The notes under the pieces: generated by a model | Databases searched by the model: none | What the model was told of the DNA's origin: nothing | What the model saw: the letters and a program-made list of their open reading frames with translations, nothing else | Made by a program: the position numbers and the translations under genes | Assembly: GCA_947447665.1 (NCBI GenBank) | Contig: CANFJX010000003.1 | Span: 124,001 to 188,000 of the forward strand | Origin: Bacteriovoracaceae bacterium | GTDB taxonomy: Bacteria > Bdellovibrionota > UBA1018 | Length of the DNA stretch: 64,000 bases | Direction of reading: 5' to 3' | Shown here: positions 12,058 through 21,347 of the stretch, piece by piece | Position numbering within the stretch: position 1 is the stretch's first letter | How the letters are laid out: every line of letters begins with the position of its first letter

Positions 12058-13608
12058 TTAAAAGTCTGCTGCAAATTGTGCAAGGGTCCTGACGTAAATT
12101 CCGCTCGCACCCTTCTTAGGAAGATAGGAGAGCGTATTCAGGTTGTAGGCAACCCCGGCAATGTCTAAGTGAGCCCAGCGGGTTCCTTTTCTGATGAATT
12201 GCTTGAGGAAAATGGCTCCTCGGATCGTCCCACCGTAGGAGTCGTTTGCCGAGTTTTTCATATCAGCATAATCCGACCTCAAATCATCAAAGTACTCATC
12301 AAAAAGAGGGAGCTCCCACATTTTCTCGCCGTTCATCTCGCCTGCTCTGCGAAGTGATTCAATTAGGGGCTCATCATTGCCCAAAACGGCGCAACACTGT
12401 TTACCTAAGGCAACCGAAACCGCTCCAGTGAGAGTGGCAATATCCACCACTGCATCGGCCTTATAGTCCTGAACGAAGTCGAGTGCATCTGCCAAAACCA
12501 GTCGCCCTTCGGCGTCCGTATTAATCACCTCGACGGTTTTGCCATTTCTGGCTGTTAAAATATTTCCCGGCTGGATGGCATTTCCTGATGGCATATTCTC
12601 AGTCAATGCCAAGATTCCGATGACTCGATTAGGTACCTGCCATTGAGCAGCTAGAATGAGCGCTCCCATGACTGTCGCAGCACCGGTCATATCATGCTTC
12701 ATTTCCTCCATGCGAAGGGAGGGCTTGATTGAAATTCCTCCACTATCGAAAGTCACCCCTTTGCCAACGAAAGCCACGGTTTTGTGATTTTTCTTATTTG
12801 AAGGTAGGTACTCAAGAACGACTACCCTGCCTTCACGCTCAGCCCCCTGACCTACACCGAGGTAAAGACCCATTTTTTCTTTTGCTGCGTCGGCCTCAGT
12901 CAAAATCTTGCACTTAAGACCATACTGCCGAGCGAGCTTCTTGGCTTCGTTCGCATAATAAACAGGGGTTCCGAAGTTCGAGGGCTCGTTGGACCAATCC
13001 CGGGTCAGGCGAACTGATTCACCGACTGCCATCACTTCTTTGAGCTGGCGCTCTAGCTGCAACTTGAGCCCTTTTTCCTTCACGAAAAAAATAATCCGGG
13101 CCGGACCACCCAGTTCGCTCGGCTTCGAATGTTCCTTAGAAGAGGTCTTGTATTTGTCGAACTGATAGGCGTTCAAAATTAGCCCCTCGGCAAACGACCG
13201 GATCAGTCGGGCCGGGTCTAACTTTGGCTGATGAGTATGGGAACCCGTTCCTTTCCCTTCAAAAAAGGATTCAACATGAACGGTCAGCATTTTGACTTTC
13301 TCAGCGACTAACTTAGCCCAGGCATGCCCCCCGGCCGCTCTCAACTTCTCCTCACTCAAGTCTGAGTATGAACCTAATCCGACCGTCAAAACGGACTCAG
13401 CCGAGTCGGCCGAGGCGAAGCGGATGAACTGAAGCGAACCTTGCTTTGCATGAAAAACATCTTCCTTTCGAAGTCTCTCCACCAATTGGGTGAAGCTTCC
13501 TCGGGGAGGAACTGCCTTTTTCCCAGCGTCCTGAAAAACGGCAACCAGGTCGGCACCCCCATTACCTGAACCCGATGTCCTAACTTCTAATAAAGGTAAT
13601 TTCCACAT
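12058..13608 (-). CDS. pepA: Leucyl aminopeptidase (M17)
   Basis: Di-metal cytosolic aminopeptidase. The M17 signature NTDAEGRLVLADAL is present, along with GKGVTFDSGGISIKPS, which carries the catalytic Lys region and a metal-binding Asp, and KHDMTGAATVMGAL. The N-terminal domain is less conserved, as usual. Length 516 aa is within the family range of about 480-510. Start ATG has AAAGG six bases upstream. It is divergent from the sugar transferase at 13658, with about 50 bases between them holding both promoters. Confidence 0.95.
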   Translation of the reverse strand: MWKLPLLEVRTSGSGNGGADLVAVFQDAGKKAVPPRGSFTQLVERLRKEDVFHAKQGSLQFIRFASADSAESVLTVGLGSYSDLSEEKLRAAGGHAWAKLVAEKVKMLTVHVESFFEGKGTGSHTHQPKLDPARLIRSFAEGLILNAYQFDKYKTSSKEHSKPSELGGPARIIFFVKEKGLKLQLERQLKEVMAVGESVRLTRDWSNEPSNFGTPVYYANEAKKLARQYGLKCKILTEADAAKEKMGLYLGVGQGAEREGRVVVLEYLPSNKKNHKTVAFVGKGVTFDSGGISIKPSLRMEEMKHDMTGAATVMGALILAAQWQVPNRVIGILALTENMPSGNAIQPGNILTARNGKTVEVINTDAEGRLVLADALDFVQDYKADAVVDIATLTGAVSVALGKQCCAVLGNDEPLIESLRRAGEMNGEKMWELPLFDEYFDDLRSDYADMKNSANDSYGGTIRGAIFLKQFIRKGTRWAHLDIAGVAYNLNTLSYLPKKGASGIYVRTLAQFAADF

Positions 13609-13657
13609 GTTCAGCCTTTGCCCTTTCGATGAGATTTCATTAACATAGGGCCTACCT

Positions 13658-15058
13658 ATGTTGAAGCGCTATCACCACATTGTAGGTGGCATTTTTAGGT
13701 TTGTCGATGCTTGTGTCATTGCTCTTGCCTGGCTCGGTGCCTACTGGATTCGATTTCATATTCCTCTGGTCGAGGTTACCAAGGGTCTTCCAGGATTCAG
13801 AAAATATTCTGCGCTCTCGCCCTTGATTATCATTCTCTGGTCGGCAGTGTTCTCATCCATGAAGGTCTACAATTCTCGCAGGATGTTGAGAAGAACGCAT
13901 GAGGTCCAACTCCTCTTAAAAGCTCATTGCACAGCTATATTAGCCTTCATTTCAGTCACTTACCTTTTTAGTGAGTACCGATACTCCCGGGTAGTTATGA
14001 TCTACTTTGGGGCTCTGGGTGCGTTAGGTATCATTCTGTTTAGACTCCTCTTACGAAATGGCCTTCGCGAGTTTCGACTTCGGGGTTTCAACTTAAGACA
14101 TGTGATTGGGATCGGCGAAGGCAAAGCGCTAGAGACTCTCATCAGACGGATCGATCGATTTCCCGAGCTTGGCCTCCGTGTGCAAGGCGTCATTACTCAC
14201 GAAAAGTCAAATACTCCCTCCGTAGAAGGTAAGCTAGCTCTCGGAACCTTTACCGAAATTCATGACATCATTCAAAAGTTCAAGCCCGATCAAATTCTTA
14301 TTGCTCTCCCCAGAGACCAGTATGCTGACTTGGATCGAATTTTCTCGCTCCTCAAGGACGAAACGATCGACATTCAGCTCATTCCTGACATTCACGAATA
14401 CACAACCCTCGGATGCGAAGTAGAAGACTTTGATGGACTTCCCATAGTTAAAATCAACGACTCTCCTCTCCAGGGCTGGGGTGCGCTCGCAAAGCGAATC
14501 ACGGATGTCATAGTTTCTGCCATTGCGCTCGTTCTTCTCTTTCCCCTTTTCTGCTTGATCGCTTTTGCAGTTAGAATGAGCTCAAAAGGTCCCATTTTCT
14601 ATCAACAAGAGAGAATGGGCCTCGATGGACGGACCTTTAAGATTCTTAAATTTCGGTCCATGGACGTCAACGCAGAATCCCAGACGGGCGCTGTTTGGGC
14701 AAACCGCAATGACCAACGAAAAACAGCGCTTGGCTCCTTTTTAAGGGGCACGAGCCTGGATGAATTGCCCCAACTTTGGAACGTCCTCAAAGGGGAAATG
14801 TCCCTAGTTGGGCCCCGTCCCGAACGACCAGTTTTTGTCCAGCAGTTCAGACGAGAAATTCCCCATTACATGCTGCGACATAAAGTCAAAGCTGGAATTA
14901 CCGGTTGGGCCCAAATCAATGGCTGGAGGGGAAATACCTCATTGGATCGCAGGATAGAGTGCGACTTATATTACATTCGTAATTGGTCTTATTTTTTGGA
15001 CATCAAAATTCTCATTTCAACCCTATGGAAGGGCTTCATTAATAAAAATGCGTATTAA
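13658..15058 (+). CDS. Undecaprenyl-phosphate glycosyl-1-phosphate transferase (WcaJ/WbaP type)
   Basis: Starts glycan assembly by moving a hexose-1-phosphate from a nucleotide sugar to undecaprenyl phosphate at the inner membrane. The N-terminal part holds about four TM helices, followed by a Rossmann-like cytoplasmic domain and a fifth hydrophobic re-entrant segment near residues 280-305 (DVIVSAIALVLLFPLFCLI). The catalytic bacterial sugar transferase domain includes KILKFRSMDVNAE, SFLRGTSLDELPQLWNVL, GEMSLVGPRPERP and the end AGITGWAQINGWRG, all classic. Length 466 aa fits the polyisoprenyl-phosphate hexose-1-phosphate transferase subfamily. Overlaps the next gene by 11 bases. Its product may feed the glycosyltransferases at 23-29 kb. 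Confidence 0.92.
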   Translation: MLKRYHHIVGGIFRFVDACVIALAWLGAYWIRFHIPLVEVTKGLPGFRKYSALSPLIIILWSAVFSSMKVYNSRRMLRRTHEVQLLLKAHCTAILAFISVTYLFSEYRYSRVVMIYFGALGALGIILFRLLLRNGLREFRLRGFNLRHVIGIGEGKALETLIRRIDRFPELGLRVQGVITHEKSNTPSVEGKLALGTFTEIHDIIQKFKPDQILIALPRDQYADLDRIFSLLKDETIDIQLIPDIHEYTTLGCEVEDFDGLPIVKINDSPLQGWGALAKRITDVIVSAIALVLLFPLFCLIAFAVRMSSKGPIFYQQERMGLDGRTFKILKFRSMDVNAESQTGAVWANRNDQRKTALGSFLRGTSLDELPQLWNVLKGEMSLVGPRPERPVFVQQFRREIPHYMLRHKVKAGITGWAQINGWRGNTSLDRRIECDLYYIRNWSYFLDIKILISTLWKGFINKNAY

Positions 15059-16178
15059 TCGACTCCGTAGCTTTCGTCCCATTAAATTGGATTTTTACAT
15101 CCTTTCGGAAGTACTAGGGTCCTTTGGCGGAGCCTGTGTTTTTATCCTTTTCTTCTTGCTCATGTTTCAGATTCTTAGAATCGGGGAATTTCTAGTCTCT
15201 CATGGTGTGAGTCCCATTATTTTAGCTAAAATGAGCGGCCTCTTAGCCATGTCTTTTCTTCCAACGGCGATCCCACTTTCGTTTTTGATCGGTCTACTGC
15301 TCGCTTTTTCGAGATTGTCTGGCGACAGCGAGATCGTGGCCATGAAGGCAGCAGGAGTAAGCCTATTTCGAATATCGGTACCTCTGCTTTTTTTGGCCGG
15401 CATACTTAGTTTTTTGTTACTGCAGATCAACAGGGCCTGGGCGCCAGCAAGCATTAACGCCTACAAGGGGCTCGAGACAAAAGTAGGAAATACGAAAGTA
15501 TCCTCCATCATCAAAGAAGGAGCCTTTACTTCTGGTTTTTTTGACATGCTCATTTTTGCAGAAAAGGTTGATCAGAAAAGCAACCACTTGGAGCGCGTTT
15601 TTATCTTTGATGAACGAGAACCCAAAAATCCTCTCGTTTATGTTGCCAAGGATGCAGAGATTCTACCTGTCAAAACTCGAGAAGAACTTGGCGCTGCAAT
15701 CATTTTTAAACTCTCTCATGGCGCCATGCACCATAGTAGCCTGATGCAGAGCACCTATGAAAAAATCGATTTCGATGCCTATCAACTGTTTCTAAAAATT
15801 ACGGAAGGCGGCGAACAATCAGGGGGAAGTCCGCAAATGATCCCCCAGAATGAGCTTTTAAAAATTATCGAGCAAAGCCCTCCGGGCTCCCCCACTTATC
15901 TAGAACACATGGGAGAGTACTGGCGCCGAAATGCGCTTGCCCTGAGTCCATTCATCTTTGTGCTTTTGGGAATTGGCCTTGGCACCTTTCGACAGCGGTC
16001 AGCTCGATTGAGTGGCACACTCGTTGCTCTACTCGTGGCAGTTCTTTACTGGATGCTCCAAGTGTGGGGCACTTCAGCTATTATTAAGGGCACAGTCAGC
16101 CCTTTTATAGGCATGCAAATAGCCAACATCGTTCTTTTTGCACTAGGAATTGCAAGTTTTCGAAAATCCTCTTGGTAA
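15048..16178 (+). CDS. LptF/LptG-family LPS export permease
   Basis: Inner-membrane subunit of the Lpt ABC transporter that extracts LPS. The N-terminal pair of TM helices is followed by the family motif around SFLPTAIPLSFLIG and LAFSRLSGDSEIVAMKAAG, which is the coupling helix region. A periplasmic beta-jellyroll of roughly 140 residues follows, then three C-terminal TM helices (ALSPFIFVLLGIGLGTF onward). Length 376 aa is standard. LptF and LptG normally act as a heterodimer; only one is here, and I cannot decide which. Overlap with the upstream sugar transferase implies translation coupling of an envelope-glycan pair. Confidence 0.9.
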   Translation: MRINRLRSFRPIKLDFYILSEVLGSFGGACVFILFFLLMFQILRIGEFLVSHGVSPIILAKMSGLLAMSFLPTAIPLSFLIGLLLAFSRLSGDSEIVAMKAAGVSLFRISVPLLFLAGILSFLLLQINRAWAPASINAYKGLETKVGNTKVSSIIKEGAFTSGFFDMLIFAEKVDQKSNHLERVFIFDEREPKNPLVYVAKDAEILPVKTREELGAAIIFKLSHGAMHHSSLMQSTYEKIDFDAYQLFLKITEGGEQSGGSPQMIPQNELLKIIEQSPPGSPTYLEHMGEYWRRNALALSPFIFVLLGIGLGTFRQRSARLSGTLVALLVAVLYWMLQVWGTSAIIKGTVSPFIGMQIANIVLFALGIASFRKSSW

Positions 16179-16279
16179 AAGAAAGATCTCCTAAACATTG
16201 AGTCATGGTTAATAAATAGAATCTAAAGATCCTTAAGTCGAAGTACTGGACTGACTCAAGAGCGAGGATGCACAAAACT

Positions 16280-16388
16280 TGTGGATAACTTTCTGAAAAA
16301 ATTCAAAAATACTCATCTAAACCAAAAATAGTGGTTAAAATTCAGGCACTTAAATCCTGTGGATAACTCGCATATATCGTGTGGATAA
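16280..16388. promoter_or_regulatory. Cluster of three exact DnaA boxes
   Basis: TGTGGATAACT occurs three times in the same orientation, starting at 16280, 16358 and 16380. It contains TGTGGATAA, the reverse complement of the consensus DnaA box TTATCCACA. The spacings are 78 and 22 bases. The surrounding gap between lptF/G (ends 16178) and rodZ (ends 16405) is visibly AT-rich and is flanked by the 3' ends of both genes, so no promoter for either is expected here. Function could be part of a replication origin, a DnaA titration site or a timing element. Confidence 0.7.
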
Positions 16389-16404
16389 CTTTATTTTAAT
16401 CTGC

Positions 16405-17526
16405 TCACTCTTGCGTACTTTTACTATCAACAGGACCGAGCGCCTTTGGGAGCGCCTGGTCAAGACTGAAAAAGACATTCGAAAACAAGTCCGTTCCCGT
16501 GTTGCCACTTGGAAAAACAAGAGAAGCAGAACCATGAATGGTCCGCGTGAGCTTTGAGCTCGAAACTAGCGAGGAACCTTTTCCATTATACGAAAAGGAA
16601 ACAGAAGCAGGATTGGAAACCTGGAGCAGGATTTGATGCGCAGCTCTCAGGACCAAAACTTTGCCTTTTCGCACAATAAATTTTCGAATCGGTCGCTCGT
16701 CTACTTGGTACCTAAACCAAACGTCTACTGTCGGCTTAAAAATCACCTTATGTTGAATCTCGCCAGAGGCGAGGGAAAGCCCTGAATCCAGCGGGTCATT
16801 CGAGTCCGCGAGAGCAGGATGAGATGGTGATGAAGATGGAGACGGAGAAGAGATCGGTGTCGCACTCGGCCCCACCAAAGCAAGGGACCCCTTCTCATCT
16901 TGAGAAGCGACCTTCTCTGTTTTGCCTTCAATTCGAACTCCCGAAGTAGGTGACTGAACTTCAGGACCAAACGCCGTAAGAGGAATTGAAGACGGAGATG
17001 ATTGAACCATGGGACTTGGACCGTCTCCTGCCACGGCTGCTGAGTTCGGTTGTGCTGCTCGAAGCCGATCGATATGAGAGGCTCGGTGATGCTTGAGAGA
17101 AGGCTTGAGGACGATGACAGCAACCCCACCCACGACAATAAAACTACAAATCGCAATTAAGAGAACAGTTCGACTTTGTTGATCCCCGTCTTTTTTATCA
17201 AAAGCATAACCGCTATGCCCGCCCTCTCGGTTGGGTCTCTCCAAAGCTCGCATCGAGATATAAGAATCGAATCGAGAGCGAATCTCCTTTGGATCTAGGC
17301 CAATGAATCGGCAATAAGCAGTTAAAAAACCCCGAATATAGGGGCGAGCTGGAAGCTCAGAGTAATGATCAGCCTCTAAGGCATGAAGTGTCCTTACGCC
17401 TACTTTAGTAGCCGATGCTACCTGTTCAATAGTAATTCCGCGAAGCTCTCGTTCGTTTCTTAAAAACTCCCCTAAAGTCACATCTTTTTCTGACACTTGA
17501 GATTCTTTGCCTCCAGGTATTGCCAT
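16405..17526 (-). CDS. rodZ: RodZ-like cytoskeletal protein (HTH, TM, DUF4115)
   Basis: Bitopic inner-membrane protein linking MreB to the wall elongation machinery. Residues about 13-80 form the RodZ helix-turn-helix domain (LGEFLRNERELRGITIEQVA and, further on, ARPYIRGFLTAYCRFIGLD). A TM helix follows near 116-135 (LLIAICSFIVVGGVAVIVL), then a Ser/Pro-rich periplasmic linker with SPSPSSSPS, and a beta-rich DUF4115 domain at the end (VDVWFRYQVDERPIRKFIV). Length 373 aa is normal. It begins immediately after the stop of the PilF-like gene, an arrangement known in Proteobacteria, where ispG often follows; ispG is absent here. Confidence 0.9.
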   Translation of the reverse strand: MAIPGGKESQVSEKDVTLGEFLRNERELRGITIEQVASATKVGVRTLHALEADHYSELPARPYIRGFLTAYCRFIGLDPKEIRSRFDSYISMRALERPNREGGHSGYAFDKKDGDQQSRTVLLIAICSFIVVGGVAVIVLKPSLKHHRASHIDRLRAAQPNSAAVAGDGPSPMVQSSPSSIPLTAFGPEVQSPTSGVRIEGKTEKVASQDEKGSLALVGPSATPISSPSPSSSPSHPALADSNDPLDSGLSLASGEIQHKVIFKPTVDVWFRYQVDERPIRKFIVRKGKVLVLRAAHQILLQVSNPASVSFSYNGKGSSLVSSSKLTRTIHGSASLVFPSGNTGTDLFSNVFFSLDQALPKALGPVDSKSTQE

Positions 17527-18312
17527 TCAAGGCAGAAACCGAACTCGATCCATCGCTTGTTCGGCAATCTTAGTATTTGGAAAACGTTTTTCAACCTCCA
17601 AAAATGTTTTCCGGGCTAATTCATATTGCTTACTTTGTTCATAGGCTATCCCCAGGGCCAGATAAGCATCACCAAAGCTAGCACAAATCTTTCGGGTCGC
17701 TCGGTCATAATCTGAAATAGCGGATTTCACATCATTATTTCGGAGCTTGATCTGGCCCCGGTAATAGAAGGCAACACAAGCAGCCATAGGCGCCTCTGTG
17801 ATCGCGTTATCCATCATTTTCTCTGCCTGAGGGAGATCTCCCAACCGGTAGGAGACGATTCCAAGATTAGTCCAAGCCTTGTAAGCCTCACGACTCAGAG
17901 GATTGCGAGCAGCTCTCTCGAGCGGAGCAACGGCTTCGAGTAGCTGATCGTTTTCGATTAGCAACTTCCCCAGGGTGTTGTTCGCTTCAGGATACTCTGG
18001 CTTTAGCTCAATGGCTCTTTTCGCTGACTGGATGGCTCGCTTTAAATCATGTTTTCTAAAGTAAGCGAGGGCAAAAGAGTGATGCAACTCGGGCAACGAG
18101 CTATCGACCGATTCAGCTTGCGTCAGAGTTTGAAGAGCGCCCGTTGGATCACCCTCAAGTAAAGCCCCGTTCGCCACCTCAATCAGCATGCGAGCTCGAT
18201 CAGAGCGACTCATTTCTGATGCTTTCTTTTTCTCGGAAGCACACCCCTGAATTGAAACCGATCCGAGCACAACTAAAAAAATAAAAAACATCCGGCTCAA
18301 TCGATTACCCAT
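17527..18312 (-). CDS. TPR lipoprotein, PilF/PilW-like
   Basis: Outer-membrane lipoprotein candidate. The signal peptide MFFIFLVVLGSVSIQGCAS ends in a lipobox with Cys26 as the lipidated residue. The rest is five or six tetratricopeptide repeats (for example ALLEGDPTGALQTL, ALAYFRKHDLKRAIQSAKRA, NLGIVSYRLGDLPQAEKMM). PilF/PilW lipoproteins of this size help assemble the type IV pilus secretin. The position directly upstream of rodZ supports this family, but TPR proteins are diverse and no other pilus gene is in the window, so the pilus role is inferred. Confidence 0.82.
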   Translation of the reverse strand: MGNRLSRMFFIFLVVLGSVSIQGCASEKKKASEMSRSDRARMLIEVANGALLEGDPTGALQTLTQAESVDSSLPELHHSFALAYFRKHDLKRAIQSAKRAIELKPEYPEANNTLGKLLIENDQLLEAVAPLERAARNPLSREAYKAWTNLGIVSYRLGDLPQAEKMMDNAITEAPMAACVAFYYRGQIKLRNNDVKSAISDYDRATRKICASFGDAYLALGIAYEQSKQYELARKTFLEVEKRFPNTKIAEQAMDRVRFLP

Positions 18313-18363
18313 ACTACTAAATTAAAAGGCAAATGCCCTGCTGTCAAACCCTCACACGCATTT

Positions 18364-19479
18364 CTAGACAAATCGGGTCAAATAACTCACACTTTCCACG
18401 TGAGACGTTTGAGGAAAAAGATCAATCACCATCATTTTCTCAAATTTCCATCCTCGCTTCACCCAACGCGAGAGATCACGACACCAAGCGTCTAGATCAC
18501 ACCCCACGCTCACGAGAGCTTGAACTCCTAATGTTTCTAGCGATTGAGCGATTTTTGAAAAGTCCTCACCCAGTCCAACTCTAGGAGGATCTAAGATGGC
18601 AACCGCCGGTAAACGAGAGCCGGCCGACTGATGCTTCATTAACCAAGGCAGCACAGATGAACGATGAAAGTGAAAATGAGCTGGGATCTCAGGCGCTCGT
18701 TGATGGGGAACGCTCAAATCGACGCAATGAATTTCACGCATTTGATTGATCAAAGGAAGACTCAAATTACCCCCTCCTCCAAAGAGATCAAAAAGCTGAA
18801 AAGCAGGAGGGAGTTGTTCGGCAATCCAGCCCCTCAGTTTTTCATTTTGCTCGTCATGAACTTGACGGAATCCCTGGGCAGAATGCTTAGAGTTCCAGGT
18901 TTTCATTAGGGCACCTTGAGTGGAGACTTCCAATTCTACTTTATAAGGACTCGAGTAGGCCTCTCCCTCGAAGCGGACCGCTTCCCAGCTTTGATTGATC
19001 TCCTCCCTGGCGAGATCGCAACGGCTCACAGGCACGAGATCTTGGGTTCCAGACCGAAAAAAACCTAATTCATTCTTAAATCCCCGAAGCTGAACCCGAT
19101 TTCTATACTCCCAGATCCGCTCCGCAGGAATCAGGTCGTAGTGCTCAGGAGGTTGCACCTGAACTCTCCGCAGAGCGTCAAAAACACCCTCGGACTTGGT
19201 TTTCCATTGATACTCATAAGGTAGGTGTTGCCACTCACAACCACCACAAGTGCCAAACGCCGGGCAGCGAGGGGCCTGTCGGATGGCGCCAGGCTCGAGC
19301 ACCTCTAAGAGGACTGCCATGGCATATCGCTTATTTTCCTCGACGACCCGAACCCTGACTAAGTCACCGGGGGCCGTAAATGGGACGAAAATCACCCTCC
19401 CATCTGAGTCTCTAGAGACTCCGGCCCCACCCCGAGCCAGATCTTGAATTTTTAAGATGATCGCAGTTTCCATTTTCAA
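18364..19479 (-). CDS. RNA m5U methyltransferase of the TrmA/RlmD family
   Basis: SAM-dependent uracil-5 methyltransferase, probably acting on 23S rRNA. The N-terminal TRAM domain (residues 5-60) is followed by Fe-S cluster cysteines (CPAFGTCGGCEW), the SAM motif FDLFGGGGNLSLPL, DPPRVGLG, and a catalytic block VGCDLDAWCRDL whose first Cys aligns, seven residues before RDL, with the nucleophile of RumA/RlmD. The general-base Glu lies in HVESVSYL at the C-terminus. At 371 aa it is about 60 residues shorter than E. coli RlmD, mainly in the middle domain. Whether it targets U1939, U747 or another site cannot be read from sequence. Divergent from lepA with 56 bases between. Confidence 0.87.
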   Translation of the reverse strand: MKMETAIILKIQDLARGGAGVSRDSDGRVIFVPFTAPGDLVRVRVVEENKRYAMAVLLEVLEPGAIRQAPRCPAFGTCGGCEWQHLPYEYQWKTKSEGVFDALRRVQVQPPEHYDLIPAERIWEYRNRVQLRGFKNELGFFRSGTQDLVPVSRCDLAREEINQSWEAVRFEGEAYSSPYKVELEVSTQGALMKTWNSKHSAQGFRQVHDEQNEKLRGWIAEQLPPAFQLFDLFGGGGNLSLPLINQMREIHCVDLSVPHQRAPEIPAHFHFHRSSVLPWLMKHQSAGSRLPAVAILDPPRVGLGEDFSKIAQSLETLGVQALVSVGCDLDAWCRDLSRWVKRGWKFEKMMVIDLFPQTSHVESVSYLTRFV

Positions 19480-19535
19480 ATCCTTAATACCGGTTGCCCT
19501 GAACGACAGATCTCTGTTAGTTTCCGACGCAAACT

Positions 19536-21332
19536 ATGTCAAAAAATATTCGCAATTTTTGCATTATTGCCCACATTGATCACGGAAAATCAACCTTGGC
19601 CGACCGTCTTCTGGAGAAAACCGGGACAGTGACCAGCCGAGAGATGGAAGCTCAGTACCTGGATAATCTCGATATCGAGCGAGAACGAGGAATCACCATC
19701 AAGGCGCAAAGCGCAAGGCTGAGCTACCTAGCAAAAAATGGCGAACGTTACATCCTCAATCTAATTGATACTCCCGGCCACGTCGACTTTACCTATGAGG
19801 TTTCGCGCTCCCTTGCGGCATGCGAAGGAGCTATTTTAGTAGTTGACGCCTCTCAAGGGGTAGAGGCCCAGACTCTAGCAAACGTCTTTATGGCATTGGA
19901 AAATAACCTTGAGGTTTTCCCAGCAGTCAACAAAATCGATCTTCCCTCAGCGGACCCAGAGCGGGTCCTAGGAGAAGTAGACGAAATGATCGGACTTGTG
20001 GATACGAGCCGAGCTGTCCTATGCAGCGCCAAATCAGGAATTGGGATCGATGAGATTCTTGAAGCGGTCGTTAAGTACTTCCCCTCGCCGAAGGACGCGG
20101 ATCAGGATCCCCTCCGAGCACTAATTTTTGACAGCTGGTACGACTCCTACCAAGGAGTGATCGCCCTCTGTCGAGTTTTTGAGGGAAAAATCTCAAAAGG
20201 CGACAGGATCAGACTCCACCACGTCGGCAAAGAATTCGAAGTCCAGCGTGTCGGGATCTTCACTCCAAAATTTACAGATGTCCAATCGATCAGCAGTGGA
20301 GAAGTAGGTGCGATCGTATGCGGGATTCGCGATGTTCGAGACATGAGAGTCGGGGACACGATTATGGATGCCGCCCACCTCGCAGGAGAGCCGCTCGGGG
20401 GGTTTAAAGAAGTCAAACCCATGGTCTTTTGTGGTGTCTATCCCATCGACGCAGATGATTATAATAATTTGAAGGAAGCGCTTGAAAAGCTCAAGCTGAA
20501 CGATTCCGCAATTAGCTGGGAGCCTGAGACGTCAAACGCCTTGGGCTTTGGTTTTCGCTGTGGTTTTCTTGGCCTCCTGCACATGGACGTAGTCCAAGAA
20601 CGACTTGAACGGGAGTATGATCTCAACCTCATTACGACGGCCCCTTCGGTGATTTACCGCGTCACGCAGACCAACGGCCAGATCGACATGATTGATAATC
20701 CTTCAAAACTACCGGATCAAACTCGAATTCAGACGATTGAGGAACCCTACATTCGCCTCACCATTCACATGCCAGCAGAATATGTTGGCGTGGTCATGTC
20801 CCTCTGTAACGAGCGACGAGGCATTCAAGAAAAACTAGACTACGTGACCAAGGATCGAGTTGCGCTCATTTATCAGATGCCCCTCAATGAGATGGTTTTC
20901 GACTTCTACGACCGCCTCAAAAGCGCAACCAAGGGCTATGCTTCGATGGACTATGAGCTAACGGATTATCGTTTGGCTCATCTAGTCAAATTGGATATTT
21001 TGATCAATGGCGAGCCCGTGGATGCACTCTCCCTCATTATCCACCGAGATAAGGCTGCCCACCGAGGAAGGGAGCTCGCAAAGAAAATGAAGGAACTCAT
21101 TGATCGACAAATGTTCGAAATCGCGATTCAAGCCGCCATTGGCTCTAAGATTGTTGCCCGAGAAAGTATCTCTGCACTGCGTAAAAATGTGACCGCCAAG
21201 TGTTATGGGGGTGACATCTCGAGAAAGAGAAAGCTCTTAGAGAAGCAGAAGGAAGGGAAAAAGAGGATGAAACAAATCGGAAGTGTTGAAATCCCTCAGG
21301 AGGCGTTCTTAGCTGTCCTTAAGGTCGATTAG
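19536..21332 (+). CDS. lepA: Elongation factor 4 (LepA)
   Basis: Ribosome-associated GTPase that back-translocates or aids ribosome biogenesis. G1 is [11 protein letters not shown]2 lies in [12 protein letters not shown]3 is DTPGHVDF, G4 is [10 protein letters not shown]. The LepA-specific C-terminal domain ends in the basic, conserved block [18 protein letters not shown]. Length 598 aa matches the family. It starts an apparent three-gene unit with the signal-peptidase-like gene 15 bases downstream, the lepA-lepB order seen in many bacteria. Confidence 0.97.
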   Translation: MSKNIRNFCIIAHIDHGKSTLADRLLEKTGTVTSREMEAQYLDNLDIERERGITIKAQSARLSYLAKNGERYILNLIDTPGHVDFTYEVSRSLAACEGAILVVDASQGVEAQTLANVFMALENNLEVFPAVNKIDLPSADPERVLGEVDEMIGLVDTSRAVLCSAKSGIGIDEILEAVVKYFPSPKDADQDPLRALIFDSWYDSYQGVIALCRVFEGKISKGDRIRLHHVGKEFEVQRVGIFTPKFTDVQSISSGEVGAIVCGIRDVRDMRVGDTIMDAAHLAGEPLGGFKEVKPMVFCGVYPIDADDYNNLKEALEKLKLNDSAISWEPETSNALGFGFRCGFLGLLHMDVVQERLEREYDLNLITTAPSVIYRVTQTNGQIDMIDNPSKLPDQTRIQTIEEPYIRLTIHMPAEYVGVVMSLCNERRGIQEKLDYVTKDRVALIYQMPLNEMVFDFYDRLKSATKGYASMDYELTDYRLAHLVKLDILINGEPVDALSLIIHRDKAAHRGRELAKKMKELIDRQMFEIAIQAAIGSKIVARESISALRKNVTAKCYGGDISRKRKLLEKQKEGKKRMKQIGSVEIPQEAFLAVLKVD

Positions 21333-21347
21333 AAAGGCGGATGAGGA

